Source of the DNA: Bradyrhizobium sp. 149
Lineage (GTDB): Bacteria > Pseudomonadota > Alphaproteobacteria > Rhizobiales > Xanthobacteraceae
Direction: 5' to 3'
NCBI RefSeq assembly: GCF_023073915.1
Contig: NZ_JADPKK010000015.1
Coordinates: 1 to 64,000 of the forward strand
DNA length: 64,000 nucleotides
Part shown: piece by piece, positions 45,299 through 53,628 of the stretch
Layout of the letters: every line of letters starts with the position of its first letter
Position numbering within the stretch: the first letter of the stretch is position 1
Made by a program: the position numbers and the translations under genes
Notes under the pieces: model-generated
What the model was told of the DNA's origin: nothing
Databases searched by the model: none
What the model saw: the letters and a program-made list of their open reading frames with translations, nothing else

Positions 45299-45799
45299 AT
45301 GAGCTCAATGGCCTCCCAGCCGGCGCGAATGCATGGACAGACGGGGCCCGAGGCCGCGGCCTGGGCCGAGCGGCTGCGCGTGGCCAACATCAACCCGCGC
45401 ACCGGGCTTGCCACCGACTATCTCAACCATTTCAATGAAGCCGTGATGCTGCTGGAAATGGTGCCGGACATGCCGGAATGCGCGGAAGATTTTCTGACCT
45501 GGTCGCCGCTGTCCTATGCCGAGCATTTCACTGCCTCGAATTTCAAGGCCCGGGATCTGGCGATCGAGGCCTATGAAAAGGCCGACCCGAACGTGCGCGC
45601 CCAGTTCGACCATCTCACCGACACCATGACCTCGATCCTGTCGGCAGTCGGCTCGGCCATGCGCGAGGTCGAGAAGGACACGACCCGCGTCCGCCTCGCC
45701 GAGCAGGCCGCCCACTGGGTCAAGCCGCTGATCGCGGCCTGCGGCGGCATCATCAATGGCGGCGCGGAAGCCGACGTCGACAACATCATGGCGAGCTGA
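45299..45799 (+). CDS. Conserved hypothetical protein
   Basis: This 166-residue soluble protein is largely helical, with LATDYLNHFNEAVMLLEMVP and FLTWSPLSYAEHF, then a long amphipathic helix around DHLTDTMTSILSAVGSAMRE. I recall it as a conserved uncharacterised protein of Bradyrhizobiaceae. The start may be at 45299 or the in-frame ATG at 45329 (MHGQTGPE). It lies directly before a NUDIX gene. No function is claimed. Confidence 0.7.
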   Translation: MSSMASQPARMHGQTGPEAAAWAERLRVANINPRTGLATDYLNHFNEAVMLLEMVPDMPECAEDFLTWSPLSYAEHFTASNFKARDLAIEAYEKADPNVRAQFDHLTDTMTSILSAVGSAMREVEKDTTRVRLAEQAAHWVKPLIAACGGIINGGAEADVDNIMAS

Positions 45800-45817
45800 G
45801 CTCGAGCAGGTGAAGTC

Positions 45818-46252
45818 ATGGCTGCGATCGTTCAGCCCACCCGTCCTCAGATCGCGGTCAGTGCCGCGATTTTTCGTGACGGCAAGGTGCTCCTGACCCG
45901 CCGCGCGCGCTCGCCCGCAAAGGGGTTCTATTCGCTGCCGGGCGGCCGGGTCGAATTCGGCGAATCGCTGCACCAGGCGCTGGCGCGCGAGATCGACGAG
46001 GAGACCGGCCTCGATATCGAAATCATTGGCCTCGCGGGCTGGCGCGAAGTGCTGCCGGCGGCGGCCGGCGCCGGCCACTATCTGATCATGTCCTTTGCCG
46101 CCCGCTGGGTGGCCCGGGAGCCGGTTCTCAACGACGAGCTCGACGACTACCGCTGGATCGCCCCGGAAGCCCTGACGAGCCTTGGCCACCTCAAGCTGAC
46201 CGGGGGGCTGGAAGAGGTCATCCAGTCCGCCCACCGGCTGATCGGCCCCTGA
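45818..46252 (+). CDS. NUDIX hydrolase (ADP-ribose pyrophosphatase-like)
   Basis: This 144-residue protein has a textbook NUDIX box, GRVEFGESLHQALAREIDEE then TG (about residues 48-69). VSAAIFRDGKVLLTRRARSP precedes it. The size is that of single-domain NUDIX enzymes acting on ADP-ribose, NADH or (d)NTP derivatives. It lies 18 bp after the 45299 gene. Substrate not assigned. Confidence 0.9.
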   Translation: MAAIVQPTRPQIAVSAAIFRDGKVLLTRRARSPAKGFYSLPGGRVEFGESLHQALAREIDEETGLDIEIIGLAGWREVLPAAAGAGHYLIMSFAARWVAREPVLNDELDDYRWIAPEALTSLGHLKLTGGLEEVIQSAHRLIGP

Positions 46253-46299
46253 CGGCCCCGCCTTGCGTCTACCGCCCCAAGGAGGCATACACCCCGCCG

Positions 46300-46677
46300 A
46301 TGTCCACGCGATTTCTGGCCATTTTTGCCCTGATTCTCGCCTGCGCCTCCGTGCCCACGAGGGCTCAGGACGGGGCAGCGCCGTTTGACGGCGATTTGCA
46401 GCGGCTGGCGGAAATCCTCGGCGGGCTGCACTATCTGCGCGGCATCTGCGGGTCCAACGAGGGCAACAAATGGCGCAGCGAGATGCAGGCGCTGATCGAT
46501 GCCGAAACTCCCGCTGGCGAACGCCGCACCCGCATGATCGCCGGCTTCAACCGCGGCTATAACGGTTTTCAGCAGACCTACCGGACCTGCACGCCGGCCG
46601 CGACGGTGGCGATCCGCCGCTACATCGAGGAAGGCTCGAAAATCTCGCGCGATCTCACGGCGCGTTACGCGAACTGA
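46300..46677 (+). CDS. TIGR02301-family secreted protein
   Basis: This 125-residue protein has a signal peptide (FLAIFALILACASVPTRA, about residues 4-21). The mature part LAEILGGLHYLRGICGSNEG, MIAGFNRGYNGFQQTYRTCT with two cysteines, and RRYIEEGSKISRDLTARY match the alphaproteobacterial family TIGR02301, as I recall it. Its function is unknown; it is periplasmic by its signal. It follows the NUDIX gene on the same strand. Confidence 0.8.
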   Translation: MSTRFLAIFALILACASVPTRAQDGAAPFDGDLQRLAEILGGLHYLRGICGSNEGNKWRSEMQALIDAETPAGERRTRMIAGFNRGYNGFQQTYRTCTPAATVAIRRYIEEGSKISRDLTARYAN

Positions 46678-46816
46678 CGCTGCGGGAACAACGACATCGA
46701 CTTTGTACACAGCCGTTAACCGTTCCTAAAGATGTGGCCTAGCGGGCGTTAACGCGCGTGCTACACCTCTCGCACAGCGCATCGCCGTGGATTGCGCCCC
46801 AGCCCTGACGAGTTTC

Positions 46817-47083
46817 ATGAGCCATCCAGTTTCGTACGCCCCCGCACGCGCGCCGCTGCCCGATCATGAGCAGAAGCAGGCCGCACTGAGCTATCTCAAC
46901 GAGGCCTGGGCCGAAGCGCGCCACGATGGCGTCGACGGCGACTGCCTGGCGCAGGCGAGCCTGTTTGCGGCCCTTGCCGAACTCGTCGGCACCTATGGCG
47001 AGGACGCGGTGGCGAAGTTCGTCGAAGGCTTTCCCGGCCGCATCCGCAACGGCGAGTTCTCGGTCGACATCTCCCGGCAGTAA
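46817..47083 (+). CDS. Small conserved hypothetical protein
   Basis: This 88-residue protein starts at the ATG reading MSHPVSYAP. The frame opens 30 bp earlier, but the upstream codons are unlikely. It is mostly helical (QAALSYLNEAWAEARHDGVD, then LFAALAELVGTYGEDAVAKF) and ends GRIRNGEFSVDISRQ. No signal or domain is seen. It is probably an intact conserved alphaproteobacterial gene of unknown function. Confidence 0.65.
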   Translation: MSHPVSYAPARAPLPDHEQKQAALSYLNEAWAEARHDGVDGDCLAQASLFAALAELVGTYGEDAVAKFVEGFPGRIRNGEFSVDISRQ

Positions 47084-47144
47084 GCGCCTCCGAAATGGAC
47101 CCCGCCACGCGGGCGGGGCCAGTCGGGAACGCGATCCGTCCTCC

Positions 47145-47462
47145 TCACGGCTCGATCTTGAGCGTCGCTTTCATGTTGGGATGATAGCGGCAGTAATAAT
47201 CGACCGTGCCCGCCTTCTTCAAAACGAAAGTCGCCGATTTTTTCGCCGGCAGGTTCACGTCGAAATCGCCGTTTCTGGCGGTCGCGGTGTGGGCGAAGAC
47301 GTCCTTGTTGATCCATTCGATGGTGTCGCCGACCTTCGCCGAAGCGTCTTTCGGCGACATTTCGAGATTCTCCATCATGATCTGAATGGTCGCGGCGTGC
47401 GCCGGGACGGCCATCGCCACGAACACGACCGCTGCCGCGATCGTAGACAATCGTCCCGGCAT
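47145..47462 (-). CDS. Cupredoxin (amicyanin/pseudoazurin-like blue copper protein)
   Basis: This 105-residue protein has a signal peptide (STIAAAVVFVAMAVPAHA, about residues 6-23). The fold of about 80 residues carries the copper ligands: His in DVFAHTAT, and Cys, His and Met in YYCRYHPNMKATL. It is periplasmic and may carry electrons or bind copper. It is third in a minus-strand set with an ECF sigma factor and a DUF4142 gene, 11 bp after the latter, so it is likely part of a stress or envelope regulon of that sigma factor. Confidence 0.9.
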   Translation of the reverse strand: MPGRLSTIAAAVVFVAMAVPAHAATIQIMMENLEMSPKDASAKVGDTIEWINKDVFAHTATARNGDFDVNLPAKKSATFVLKKAGTVDYYCRYHPNMKATLKIEP

Positions 47463-47473
47463 CGTCGCCTCCC

Positions 47474-48007
47474 CTATTTCAGTTCCGCCGCGACGTGCTC
47501 AGCGTGCTGCTGATGCCCCTGGAAGATTTTCAGGCCAGTCTGCAGCAGGTTCTTCAACTCGGCATTGCTGGCGGACGGAATGAGCTGGGTCTCAAGCGCG
47601 CCGTTGACCGTCTTGTGGTAGGCGACCTCGTTTGCGACATAGGCCTTGTCGAAGGCCGCACCGCTCAGCTTGTCGAGCTCGGCCAGCTTGTCGCTCGCCT
47701 GCTTCGACAGCGCCTTGCTAGTGTCGTTGTCTTCAGGCGTGACGTTCAGCTTCTTGACCAGCGCCAGCGCCTGCTTGTTGACGGCCTCGTGGTCGCGCAG
47801 CATGTCCGCGGCAAATGCCTTCACGTCCTTGCTCTTGGCCTTCTTCTGCGCCTGCTTGGCTGCGTTGATGTCGATCACGCCCGCGGTGTAGGCAATGTGG
47901 GCGATTTGCGGATCGGTCGGCTTGTCGGCTGCTCTGGCGCCTTGCAGCAGCGCGGGGCTCGACAACAGAATTGCTGCGGCGATCGCCGCGCTCCAACGAA
48001 CGAACAT
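47474..48007 (-). CDS. DUF4142 periplasmic protein
   Basis: This 177-residue protein has a signal peptide (FVRWSAAIAAAILLSSPALL, cleaved near ARAAD). The helical DUF4142 domain shows ARAADKPTDPQIAHIAYTAG, AFAADMLRDHEAVNKQALAL and VAYHKTVNGALETQLIPSAS with conserved histidines. The fold is ferritin-like; the function is unknown, though in rhizobia such genes are often stress-induced. It lies between the ECF sigma gene and the cupredoxin gene, same strand. Confidence 0.88.
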   Translation of the reverse strand: MFVRWSAAIAAAILLSSPALLQGARAADKPTDPQIAHIAYTAGVIDINAAKQAQKKAKSKDVKAFAADMLRDHEAVNKQALALVKKLNVTPEDNDTSKALSKQASDKLAELDKLSGAAFDKAYVANEVAYHKTVNGALETQLIPSASNAELKNLLQTGLKIFQGHQQHAEHVAAELK

Positions 48008-48098
48008 GATTTGACACTCCTGTGGTGCCGGGCGTTTTGCCGGCGCGTTGCTTCACAGGCGTTGGATGGGACTGTCGCGCAAACGTTCCCGAAAAACT

Positions 48099-48839
48099 TC
48101 AGCCGCCGATGCCGAGCCGCTTCAGCACAGACACGGTCAACCGCTCGCAGCGCCATCCCGCAAACGGAAATGCATCCATCACGAGCGGGCCGATCTCCTT
48201 CTCGACGTTCTCGCGCAGCATGGTGCGCGCACGGTGCAGCCGCGTCTTCACGGTCTCGGGCTTGACGCCGAGCAGCTCGGCGGTCTCTTCGATGTTCATG
48301 CCCTCCATGACGCGTGCGACGAAGACCATGCGGAAGACATCCGGCAATTCATCGATGGCGCGCTCGACGACACGCTGGATTTCACGTTGGGCCATGGTCC
48401 TTTCCGGATCGCCTGCGGGGGAAACGGGAAATTTTATGATCTGCGCCTCCAGGATCGCTTCGGGCACCGAGCCGAGCTCGACATGCGGCTTGGCGCTTCG
48501 CGCGCGGCCAAGCGCCTCGTTGATGGCAATGCGCGACAGCCAGGTCGACAGTCCGGATTCGCCGCGGAACCCGTCCAGATGGGTGAAGGCGCGGACGTAG
48601 GTTTCCTGAACGACATCCTCGGCTTCGCTGTCGCTGCGCAAAATCCCGCGCGCGAGGCGGTAGAGCCTGCGATTGTTGGCCTGCATGATCTGGCGTAACG
48701 CGGCCTCGTCACGGCCCCTCGCCCGCTCGACCAGTTTGGCTTCCAATGTCCGGATTTCTGATGTTTTGGCGCCGGCGGACAGGTCGGCTGCGGTCCATTG
48801 CATGGCGGTCACCTGCTCGTTTGGCTTCGTTCCAGACAT
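48099..48839 (-). CDS. ECF-type RNA polymerase sigma factor
   Basis: This 246-residue protein has sigma region 2 (NNRRLYRLARGILRSDSEAE, DVVQETYVRAFTHL, then GLSTWLSRIAINEALGR; about residues 53-120) and region 4 (IDELPDVFRMVFVARVMEGM, then TAELLGVKPETVKTRLHRAR; about 165-215). A variable linker of about 40 residues lies between. It should direct transcription of a small regulon, probably including the DUF4142 and cupredoxin genes just downstream. No anti-sigma gene is adjacent, unlike many ECF factors. Confidence 0.92.
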   Translation of the reverse strand: MSGTKPNEQVTAMQWTAADLSAGAKTSEIRTLEAKLVERARGRDEAALRQIMQANNRRLYRLARGILRSDSEAEDVVQETYVRAFTHLDGFRGESGLSTWLSRIAINEALGRARSAKPHVELGSVPEAILEAQIIKFPVSPAGDPERTMAQREIQRVVERAIDELPDVFRMVFVARVMEGMNIEETAELLGVKPETVKTRLHRARTMLRENVEKEIGPLVMDAFPFAGWRCERLTVSVLKRLGIGG

Positions 48840-48917
48840 TGGATGCAGACTGGCGATAAAGGTTCCGGACTTTTTAATGCGGATCCTGCTCGGCCCTGCA
48901 GGGGAGGAAGGAAGCCC

Positions 48918-49787
48918 CTAGTCCGTCTCGATCGGCAGCGCCGGATCCCTCGCCCACTCGCCCATCGAGGCGTCGTAGAGCGTCAGCTTGTCATAGCCGA
49001 GTTGCGTCAGCAGCAGCAGGTCGATCGTCGCCGAGATGCCGCCGCCGCAATACAGGATCACATTCTTGTCGCGGGTGACGCCTGCCGCTGCGAATTTGGC
49101 TGCGGCATCGGCGAGCGTCGTCAGGGTCTTGTCGGCATTGGTGAGGGTTGCCGCTGACACGTTGACGCTACCGGGAACGCGGCCGGGCCGGCCATAGCGG
49201 CTCGGCTCGAGGCCGCGATGATACTGTGGACCGAGCGCGTTGACGATAACAGTCGCGGGATCGCCGAGTCGCGCTTTCACGGCGGTCTTGTCGACGAACA
49301 AGCCTGCGCGCGGTGTGGCCTTGAAATTCGTGGCCGGATAGCCCGTCGGGCGACCTGTTACGACCGGTCGTCCCTCTTCTTTCCATTTGTCGAAGCCGCC
49401 GTCGAGCACCTGCGCGTCGACGCCGAGCGAGCGCAGCATCCACCAGAACCGCGTCGACCACATCATGGTGCCGATGCTGTAGAGCACGACGGACTTGGAC
49501 GCATCGAGGCCGTGGCGGCCGAAGGCGGCCTCTAACTGGGCCACGCCAGGCGTCATGAAGAACTGCTGCGCCGAGGCGTCGGAGAACTCGCCTTGCAGGT
49601 CGAGAAAATCGGCGCCCGGGATGTGGCCAGCCTCGAACGTCTTGTCGCCGGGCACCGCACGATAGGGCACGTCGCTGCCCGGTGGCACCGGCTCGTTGTA
49701 GGTCGTGCAGTCGTAGAGGCGAAGGTTGGGGTCGCCGAGCTGGGCTGCGAGTTGCTCGGTGGTGATGAGGGGTGTCGGTTGGGGCAT
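48918..49787 (-). CDS. 3-mercaptopyruvate/thiosulfate sulfurtransferase
   Basis: This 289-residue protein has two rhodanese domains. The first (about 1-150) has LRLYDCTTYNEPVPPGSD and HIPGADFLDLQGEFSD. The second (about 160-285) carries the catalytic loop with Cys in ILYCGGGISAT. GRPGRVPGSVNVSA precedes it. It transfers sulfane sulfur from 3-mercaptopyruvate or thiosulfate to an acceptor such as cyanide or thioredoxin. The start is the ATG at 49787 (MPQPTPLITTEQL). A palindromic repeat lies just upstream. Confidence 0.92.
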   Translation of the reverse strand: MPQPTPLITTEQLAAQLGDPNLRLYDCTTYNEPVPPGSDVPYRAVPGDKTFEAGHIPGADFLDLQGEFSDASAQQFFMTPGVAQLEAAFGRHGLDASKSVVLYSIGTMMWSTRFWWMLRSLGVDAQVLDGGFDKWKEEGRPVVTGRPTGYPATNFKATPRAGLFVDKTAVKARLGDPATVIVNALGPQYHRGLEPSRYGRPGRVPGSVNVSAATLTNADKTLTTLADAAAKFAAAGVTRDKNVILYCGGGISATIDLLLLTQLGYDKLTLYDASMGEWARDPALPIETD

Positions 49788-49828
49788 CGGACTGCTCTCC
49801 CGTTCGGGGGAGTGTAGCTCTCTCCACT

Positions 49829-49908
49829 CGTCATTGCGAGCGCAGCGAAGCAATCCAGACTGCCACCGCGGAAAGACTCTGGATTGCTTCGATGCGCTCG
49901 CAATGACG
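49829..49908. repeat. REP-like palindromic element, family A
   Basis: A left arm of 30 bp beginning CGTCATTGCGAGCGCAGCG and a right arm beginning CTGGATTGCTTCGATGCGC and ending CGCAATGACG are nearly perfect complements around a 20-bp centre. I recall this sequence as a dispersed intergenic palindrome in Bradyrhizobium and Rhodopseudomonas. It sits between the sulfurtransferase and dihydroorotase-like genes. Confidence 0.85.
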
Positions 49909-49934
49909 AATGTGTGACAACACCGCGGCTACGG

Positions 49935-51269
49935 CTACTGCTTCAACGTCTCCAGAAACCGCACCGGCTCGCCTTGCGCGGCCGTCACGAGTTCGCCCTG
50001 CCACATCACGCGGCGGCCGCGGATGAAGGTGCCGACGGGCCAGCCGGTGACGCGGACGCCGTCATAGGGGGTCCAGCCGGCCTTGGAGGCCACCCATTTG
50101 TTGGTGATGGTCTCGCTGCGCTTGAGATCGACGATTGTGAAGTCGGCGTCGTAGCCGGCGGCGATGCGGCCCTTGCAGGCCATGTTGTAGAGGCGCGCGG
50201 GACCGGCGCTGGTGAGATCGACGAACCTTGCCAGCGACAGGCGGCCGGCATTGACGTGGTCCAGCATGAGCGGCACCAGCGTCTGCACGCCGGTCATGCC
50301 GGAGGGTGAGGCCGGATAGGTCTTCTGTTTCTCTTCCAGGGTATGCGGGGCGTGGTCGGAGCCCAGCACGTCGATGATGCCCTGCTCGATGCCGCGCCAG
50401 ATCCCGGCGCGATGATCTGCGCCGCGCACCGGCGGATTCATCTGCGCCAGCGTGCCGAGCCGCTCGTAGCATTCGGGCGCGACCAGCGTGAGATGATGCG
50501 GCGTCGCCTCACAGGACGCGACGTCCTTGTGGTCGCGCAAAAATTCGATCTCTTCCTTGGTCGAGATGTGCAGCACGTGGATGCGCTTGCCCGTCTCGTG
50601 CGCGAGCTTCACCAGCCGCTGCGTCGCCATCAGCGCCGCGGTCTCGTCGCGCCACACCGGATGCGAGCGCGGATCGCCCTCGATGCGCAGCGATTTGCGG
50701 TCGTTGAGGCGATATTCGTCCTCCGCGTGGAAGGCCGCGCGGCGGCGGATCACCTGGAAGATGCGGCGCAGGCTTTCGTCGTCCTCCACCAAGAGCGCGC
50801 CGGTCGAGGAGCCGATGAAGACCTTGACGCCGGCGCAACCCGGCGCACGCTCCAGCACCGGCAGGTCCTGCACGTTCTCGCGCGTGCCGCCGATGAAGAA
50901 GGCGAAGTCGCAATGCATACGGTGATGGGCGCGCTTCACCTTGTCAGTGAAGGTGGCCTCCGTCACGGTTAATGGAGACGTGTTCGGCATCTCGAACACG
51001 GCGGTGACGCCGCCCATCACGGCGCTGCGCGAACCGGTTTCGAGGTCTTCCTTCTGCTCCAGCCCGGGCTCGCGGAAATGCACCTGCGTATCCATCACGC
51101 CGGGCAGGATGTGCAGGCCCTTGCAGTCGATCACCTCCGCGGCGGAAGCTTGCGACAGCGCGCCGATTTCGGCGATGCGGCCATTGGCGATACCGATGTC
51201 GCGCAGGCCCTCGCCGTCCTGGTTGACGACGGTGCCCCCTTTGAGGATCACGTCGAAACGCTGGGTCAT
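49935..51269 (-). CDS. Dihydroorotase-family amidohydrolase
   Basis: This 444-residue type I dihydroorotase-family protein has GVMDTQVHFREPGLEQKEDL (about residues 57-76), FEMPNTSPLT, HVLHISTKEEIEFL, CEATPHHLTL and the catalytic GSDHAPHTLEEK. The first motif is normally DxHxH, with two metal-binding histidines; here the first is Gln (DTQVH). That variant is common in alphaproteobacterial homologues as I recall, and raises the question of whether it is the main pyrimidine enzyme. No pyrB neighbour is present. It may act on dihydroorotate or another cyclic amide. It is divergent from ygfZ. Confidence 0.88.
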   Translation of the reverse strand: MTQRFDVILKGGTVVNQDGEGLRDIGIANGRIAEIGALSQASAAEVIDCKGLHILPGVMDTQVHFREPGLEQKEDLETGSRSAVMGGVTAVFEMPNTSPLTVTEATFTDKVKRAHHRMHCDFAFFIGGTRENVQDLPVLERAPGCAGVKVFIGSSTGALLVEDDESLRRIFQVIRRRAAFHAEDEYRLNDRKSLRIEGDPRSHPVWRDETAALMATQRLVKLAHETGKRIHVLHISTKEEIEFLRDHKDVASCEATPHHLTLVAPECYERLGTLAQMNPPVRGADHRAGIWRGIEQGIIDVLGSDHAPHTLEEKQKTYPASPSGMTGVQTLVPLMLDHVNAGRLSLARFVDLTSAGPARLYNMACKGRIAAGYDADFTIVDLKRSETITNKWVASKAGWTPYDGVRVTGWPVGTFIRGRRVMWQGELVTAAQGEPVRFLETLKQ

Positions 51270-51370
51270 GGCTGAAGGCCCCTTTCATCCCCAAGCGCGG
51301 GGCTCGAGGTCTTGTCGTTTAATCCTTGCGGGCTTACGTTCCGCAGCAACATGTCGCAAGAGATTTTCGC

Positions 51371-52252
51371 ATGAAATCAGCGTTTCTTCCGGACCGGGGC
51401 GTGGTCAAGGTCGCGGGCGAGGAGGCGCGCAACTTCCTCAATGGCCTCGTCACGACCGATGTCGACAAGCTGAAGCCGGGCCTCGGCCGATTCGGCGCGC
51501 TGCTGACGCCGCAGGGCAAGATCATTGTGGATTTCCTGATCACGGAAGCACCTGCCGGCCACGGCGGCGGGTTCCTGATCGATTGCCCGAAAGCGCTTGC
51601 GGACGGCCTTGCCACCAAGCTGAAATTCTACAAGCTGCGCGCCAAGGTCACGGTGGAAAACCTGTCCGACGATCTCGGCGTGCTCGCGGCCTGGGACGGC
51701 GAGCCCGCGGCCGAGCCCGACCTCGCCTTCGCCGATCCGCGCAACGAGGACCTCGGCTGCCGGATCCTGATCCCTGAAGCTCTCAAACAGAAGCTCTCCG
51801 ATCTGATCGGCGCCGAGCTCGTCGATGCCGCCGCGTACGAGGCCCACCGCATCGCGCTCGGGGTCCCGCGCGGCGGACTGGATTTCATGTACAACGATGC
51901 GTTCCCGCACGAGACCAACATGGACCGCCTTTCCGGAGTCGATTTCGACAAGGGCTGCTATGTCGGCCAGGAAGTCGTCTCGCGCATGCAGCATCGCGGC
52001 ACCGCGCGCACCCGCAGCGTCAAGATATTGCTCGACGGCCCCTCGCCCGAGACCGGCGTCACCATTCTCGCCGGCGACAAGGCGGTCGGCACGATGGGGT
52101 CGTCGGCGCAGGGCAAGGGTATCGCGCTGGTGCGCATCGACCGCGTCGCCGATGCGCTTGACGCGGAACAGGCGCTGACTGCCGGTGGCCTCGCTGTGAG
52201 ACTCGCGGAACCTGAAATGGTCCGCATTCCAGCCAAGCAGCCCATCACATGA
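51371..52252 (+). CDS. ygfZ: Folate-binding protein YgfZ
   Basis: This 293-residue protein is related to the T-protein of glycine cleavage. It has the diagnostic motif FDKGCYVGQEVVSRMQHRG (about residues 194-212) with its conserved Cys. It takes part in iron-sulfur cluster repair and tRNA modification through folate chemistry. The chosen start is MKSAFLPDRGVVKV at 51371. Its stop overlaps the start of tag by 4 bp (ATGA). Confidence 0.92.
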   Translation: MKSAFLPDRGVVKVAGEEARNFLNGLVTTDVDKLKPGLGRFGALLTPQGKIIVDFLITEAPAGHGGGFLIDCPKALADGLATKLKFYKLRAKVTVENLSDDLGVLAAWDGEPAAEPDLAFADPRNEDLGCRILIPEALKQKLSDLIGAELVDAAAYEAHRIALGVPRGGLDFMYNDAFPHETNMDRLSGVDFDKGCYVGQEVVSRMQHRGTARTRSVKILLDGPSPETGVTILAGDKAVGTMGSSAQGKGIALVRIDRVADALDAEQALTAGGLAVRLAEPEMVRIPAKQPIT

Positions 52253-52875
52253 GCCGAGCCCCTCGCCTGCATCCCGACGGAAAAACGCGTTGCCCCTGGC
52301 CCGGCGAAGATCCGCTCTACGTCGCCTATCACGACACCGAATGGGGCGTGCCGGAATATGACGACCGCGCGCTCTATGAGAAGCTAATCCTCGACGGTTT
52401 CCAGGCGGGCCTGTCCTGGATCACGATCCTGCGCAAGCGCGACAATTTTCGCAAAGCATTCGACGATTTTCAGCCGGAAAAGATCGCACGCTACAACGAG
52501 AAAAAAGTTCACGCGCTGATGAACGATGCCGGCATCGTGCGCAACAAGGCCAAGATCGACGGCGCGATTCTTAGCGCGAAATCCTATCTCGATATCATGG
52601 AGAAAGGTCCGGGCTTCTCGAAGCTGCTCTGGGACTTCATGGACGGAAAGCCCAAGGTCAATCATTTCAAGACCACCGCGAGCGTGCCGGCCTCGACGCC
52701 ACTCTCCATGCAGATCTCCAAGGAGCTGTCCTCGCGCGGCTTCAAGTTCGTCGGCCCGACCATCGTCTATGCCTTTATGGAGGCGACCGGCATGGTCAAC
52801 GATCATCTCGTCGACTGCCATTGTCACGCGAGCTGCGGCAAGACGCAGCGCAAGCCGCGCCTCAAGTCCAAATGA
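52249..52875 (+). CDS. tag: DNA-3-methyladenine glycosylase I
   Basis: This 208-residue base-excision repair enzyme removes 3-methyladenine from alkylated DNA. The Tag signature is clear: RCPWPGEDPLYVAYHDTEWG (about residues 17-36), EKLILDGFQAGLSWITILRK, and the metal-site DCHCHASCG near the C-terminus. Start and stop overlap ygfZ and the HD gene by 4 bp each, so the three are translationally coupled. Confidence 0.94.
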   Translation: MSRAPRLHPDGKTRCPWPGEDPLYVAYHDTEWGVPEYDDRALYEKLILDGFQAGLSWITILRKRDNFRKAFDDFQPEKIARYNEKKVHALMNDAGIVRNKAKIDGAILSAKSYLDIMEKGPGFSKLLWDFMDGKPKVNHFKTTASVPASTPLSMQISKELSSRGFKFVGPTIVYAFMEATGMVNDHLVDCHCHASCGKTQRKPRLKSK

Positions 52876-53486
52876 CGGCCAAGAAGTCGTCACGCGATGT
52901 GGCGTCCCGCGCCTGGCAGCGCATGCTGTCGGGCCGGCGGCTCGATTTGCTCGATCCCTCCCCGCTTGACGTCGAGATCGCCGACGTCGCACATGGGCTG
53001 GCGCGTGTCGCCCGCTGGAACGGCCAGACCATTGGCACGCACATCTTCTCGGTCGCGCAGCACACGCTGCTGGTGGAAACCGTGATGCGGCACGAGAACC
53101 CGCGCGTGGATCAGCGCGTGCGGCTGGCCGCGCTGCTGCATGACGCGCCCGAATATGTGATCGGCGACATGATCTCACCGTTCAAGGCGGTGCTCGATGG
53201 CCATTACAAGGCGGTCGAGAAACGCCTGCTCGGCGCCATCCACATCCGCTTCGGCCTGCCGCCGGTGCTGCCGGAGGAGATCACGTTGGCGATCAAGGCC
53301 GCCGATCGCGGCGCGGCCTATCTGGAGGCGACCACGCTTGCCGGCTTCAGCGAAAGCGAGGCCAGGCGCCTGTTCGGCCGCGATCCGGGCCTGTCCGACA
53401 GCGTCCAGCGCGACTATCTCACACCCTGGACGGCGGCCCGGGCCGAGAAGCAGTTTCTGGAGCGGTTTGGCGCGGTGTTCGCTTAG
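52872..53486 (+). CDS. HD-domain phosphohydrolase
   Basis: This 204-residue protein shows the HD-family metal site: His in QTIGTHIFSVAQHTLL, the paired His-Asp in LAALLHDAPEYVIGDMISPF (about residues 83-102) and a later Asp in IKAADRGAAYLEA. It resembles YfbR-like 5'-nucleotidases and other small HD hydrolases. Start ATGA overlaps the tag stop. Substrate unknown, probably a nucleotide. Confidence 0.88.
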   Translation: MTAKKSSRDVASRAWQRMLSGRRLDLLDPSPLDVEIADVAHGLARVARWNGQTIGTHIFSVAQHTLLVETVMRHENPRVDQRVRLAALLHDAPEYVIGDMISPFKAVLDGHYKAVEKRLLGAIHIRFGLPPVLPEEITLAIKAADRGAAYLEATTLAGFSESEARRLFGRDPGLSDSVQRDYLTPWTAARAEKQFLERFGAVFA

Positions 53487-53498
53487 ACCGGCAGTCTC

Positions 53499-53595
53499 GT
53501 AGGGCGGGTAAAGCGTAGCGTGCCCACCAACTCAAGCAAGGCGCACGCGGTTACGAAATGGTGGGCACGGCGCGATGCGCCTTTGCCCACCCTAC
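53499..53595. repeat. REP-like palindromic element, family B
   Basis: GTAGGGCGGGTAAAGCGTAG with GTGCCCACCA on the left faces TGGTGGGCAC with TTTGCCCACCCTAC on the right, around an AT-richer centre. It is a second type of dispersed palindrome, distinct in sequence from the one at 49829. It lies between the HD gene and a phosphatase gene. Confidence 0.82.
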
Positions 53596-53628
53596 GGGCG
53601 CCGGCTATAATCGCCTAAAAGGTCCGCC

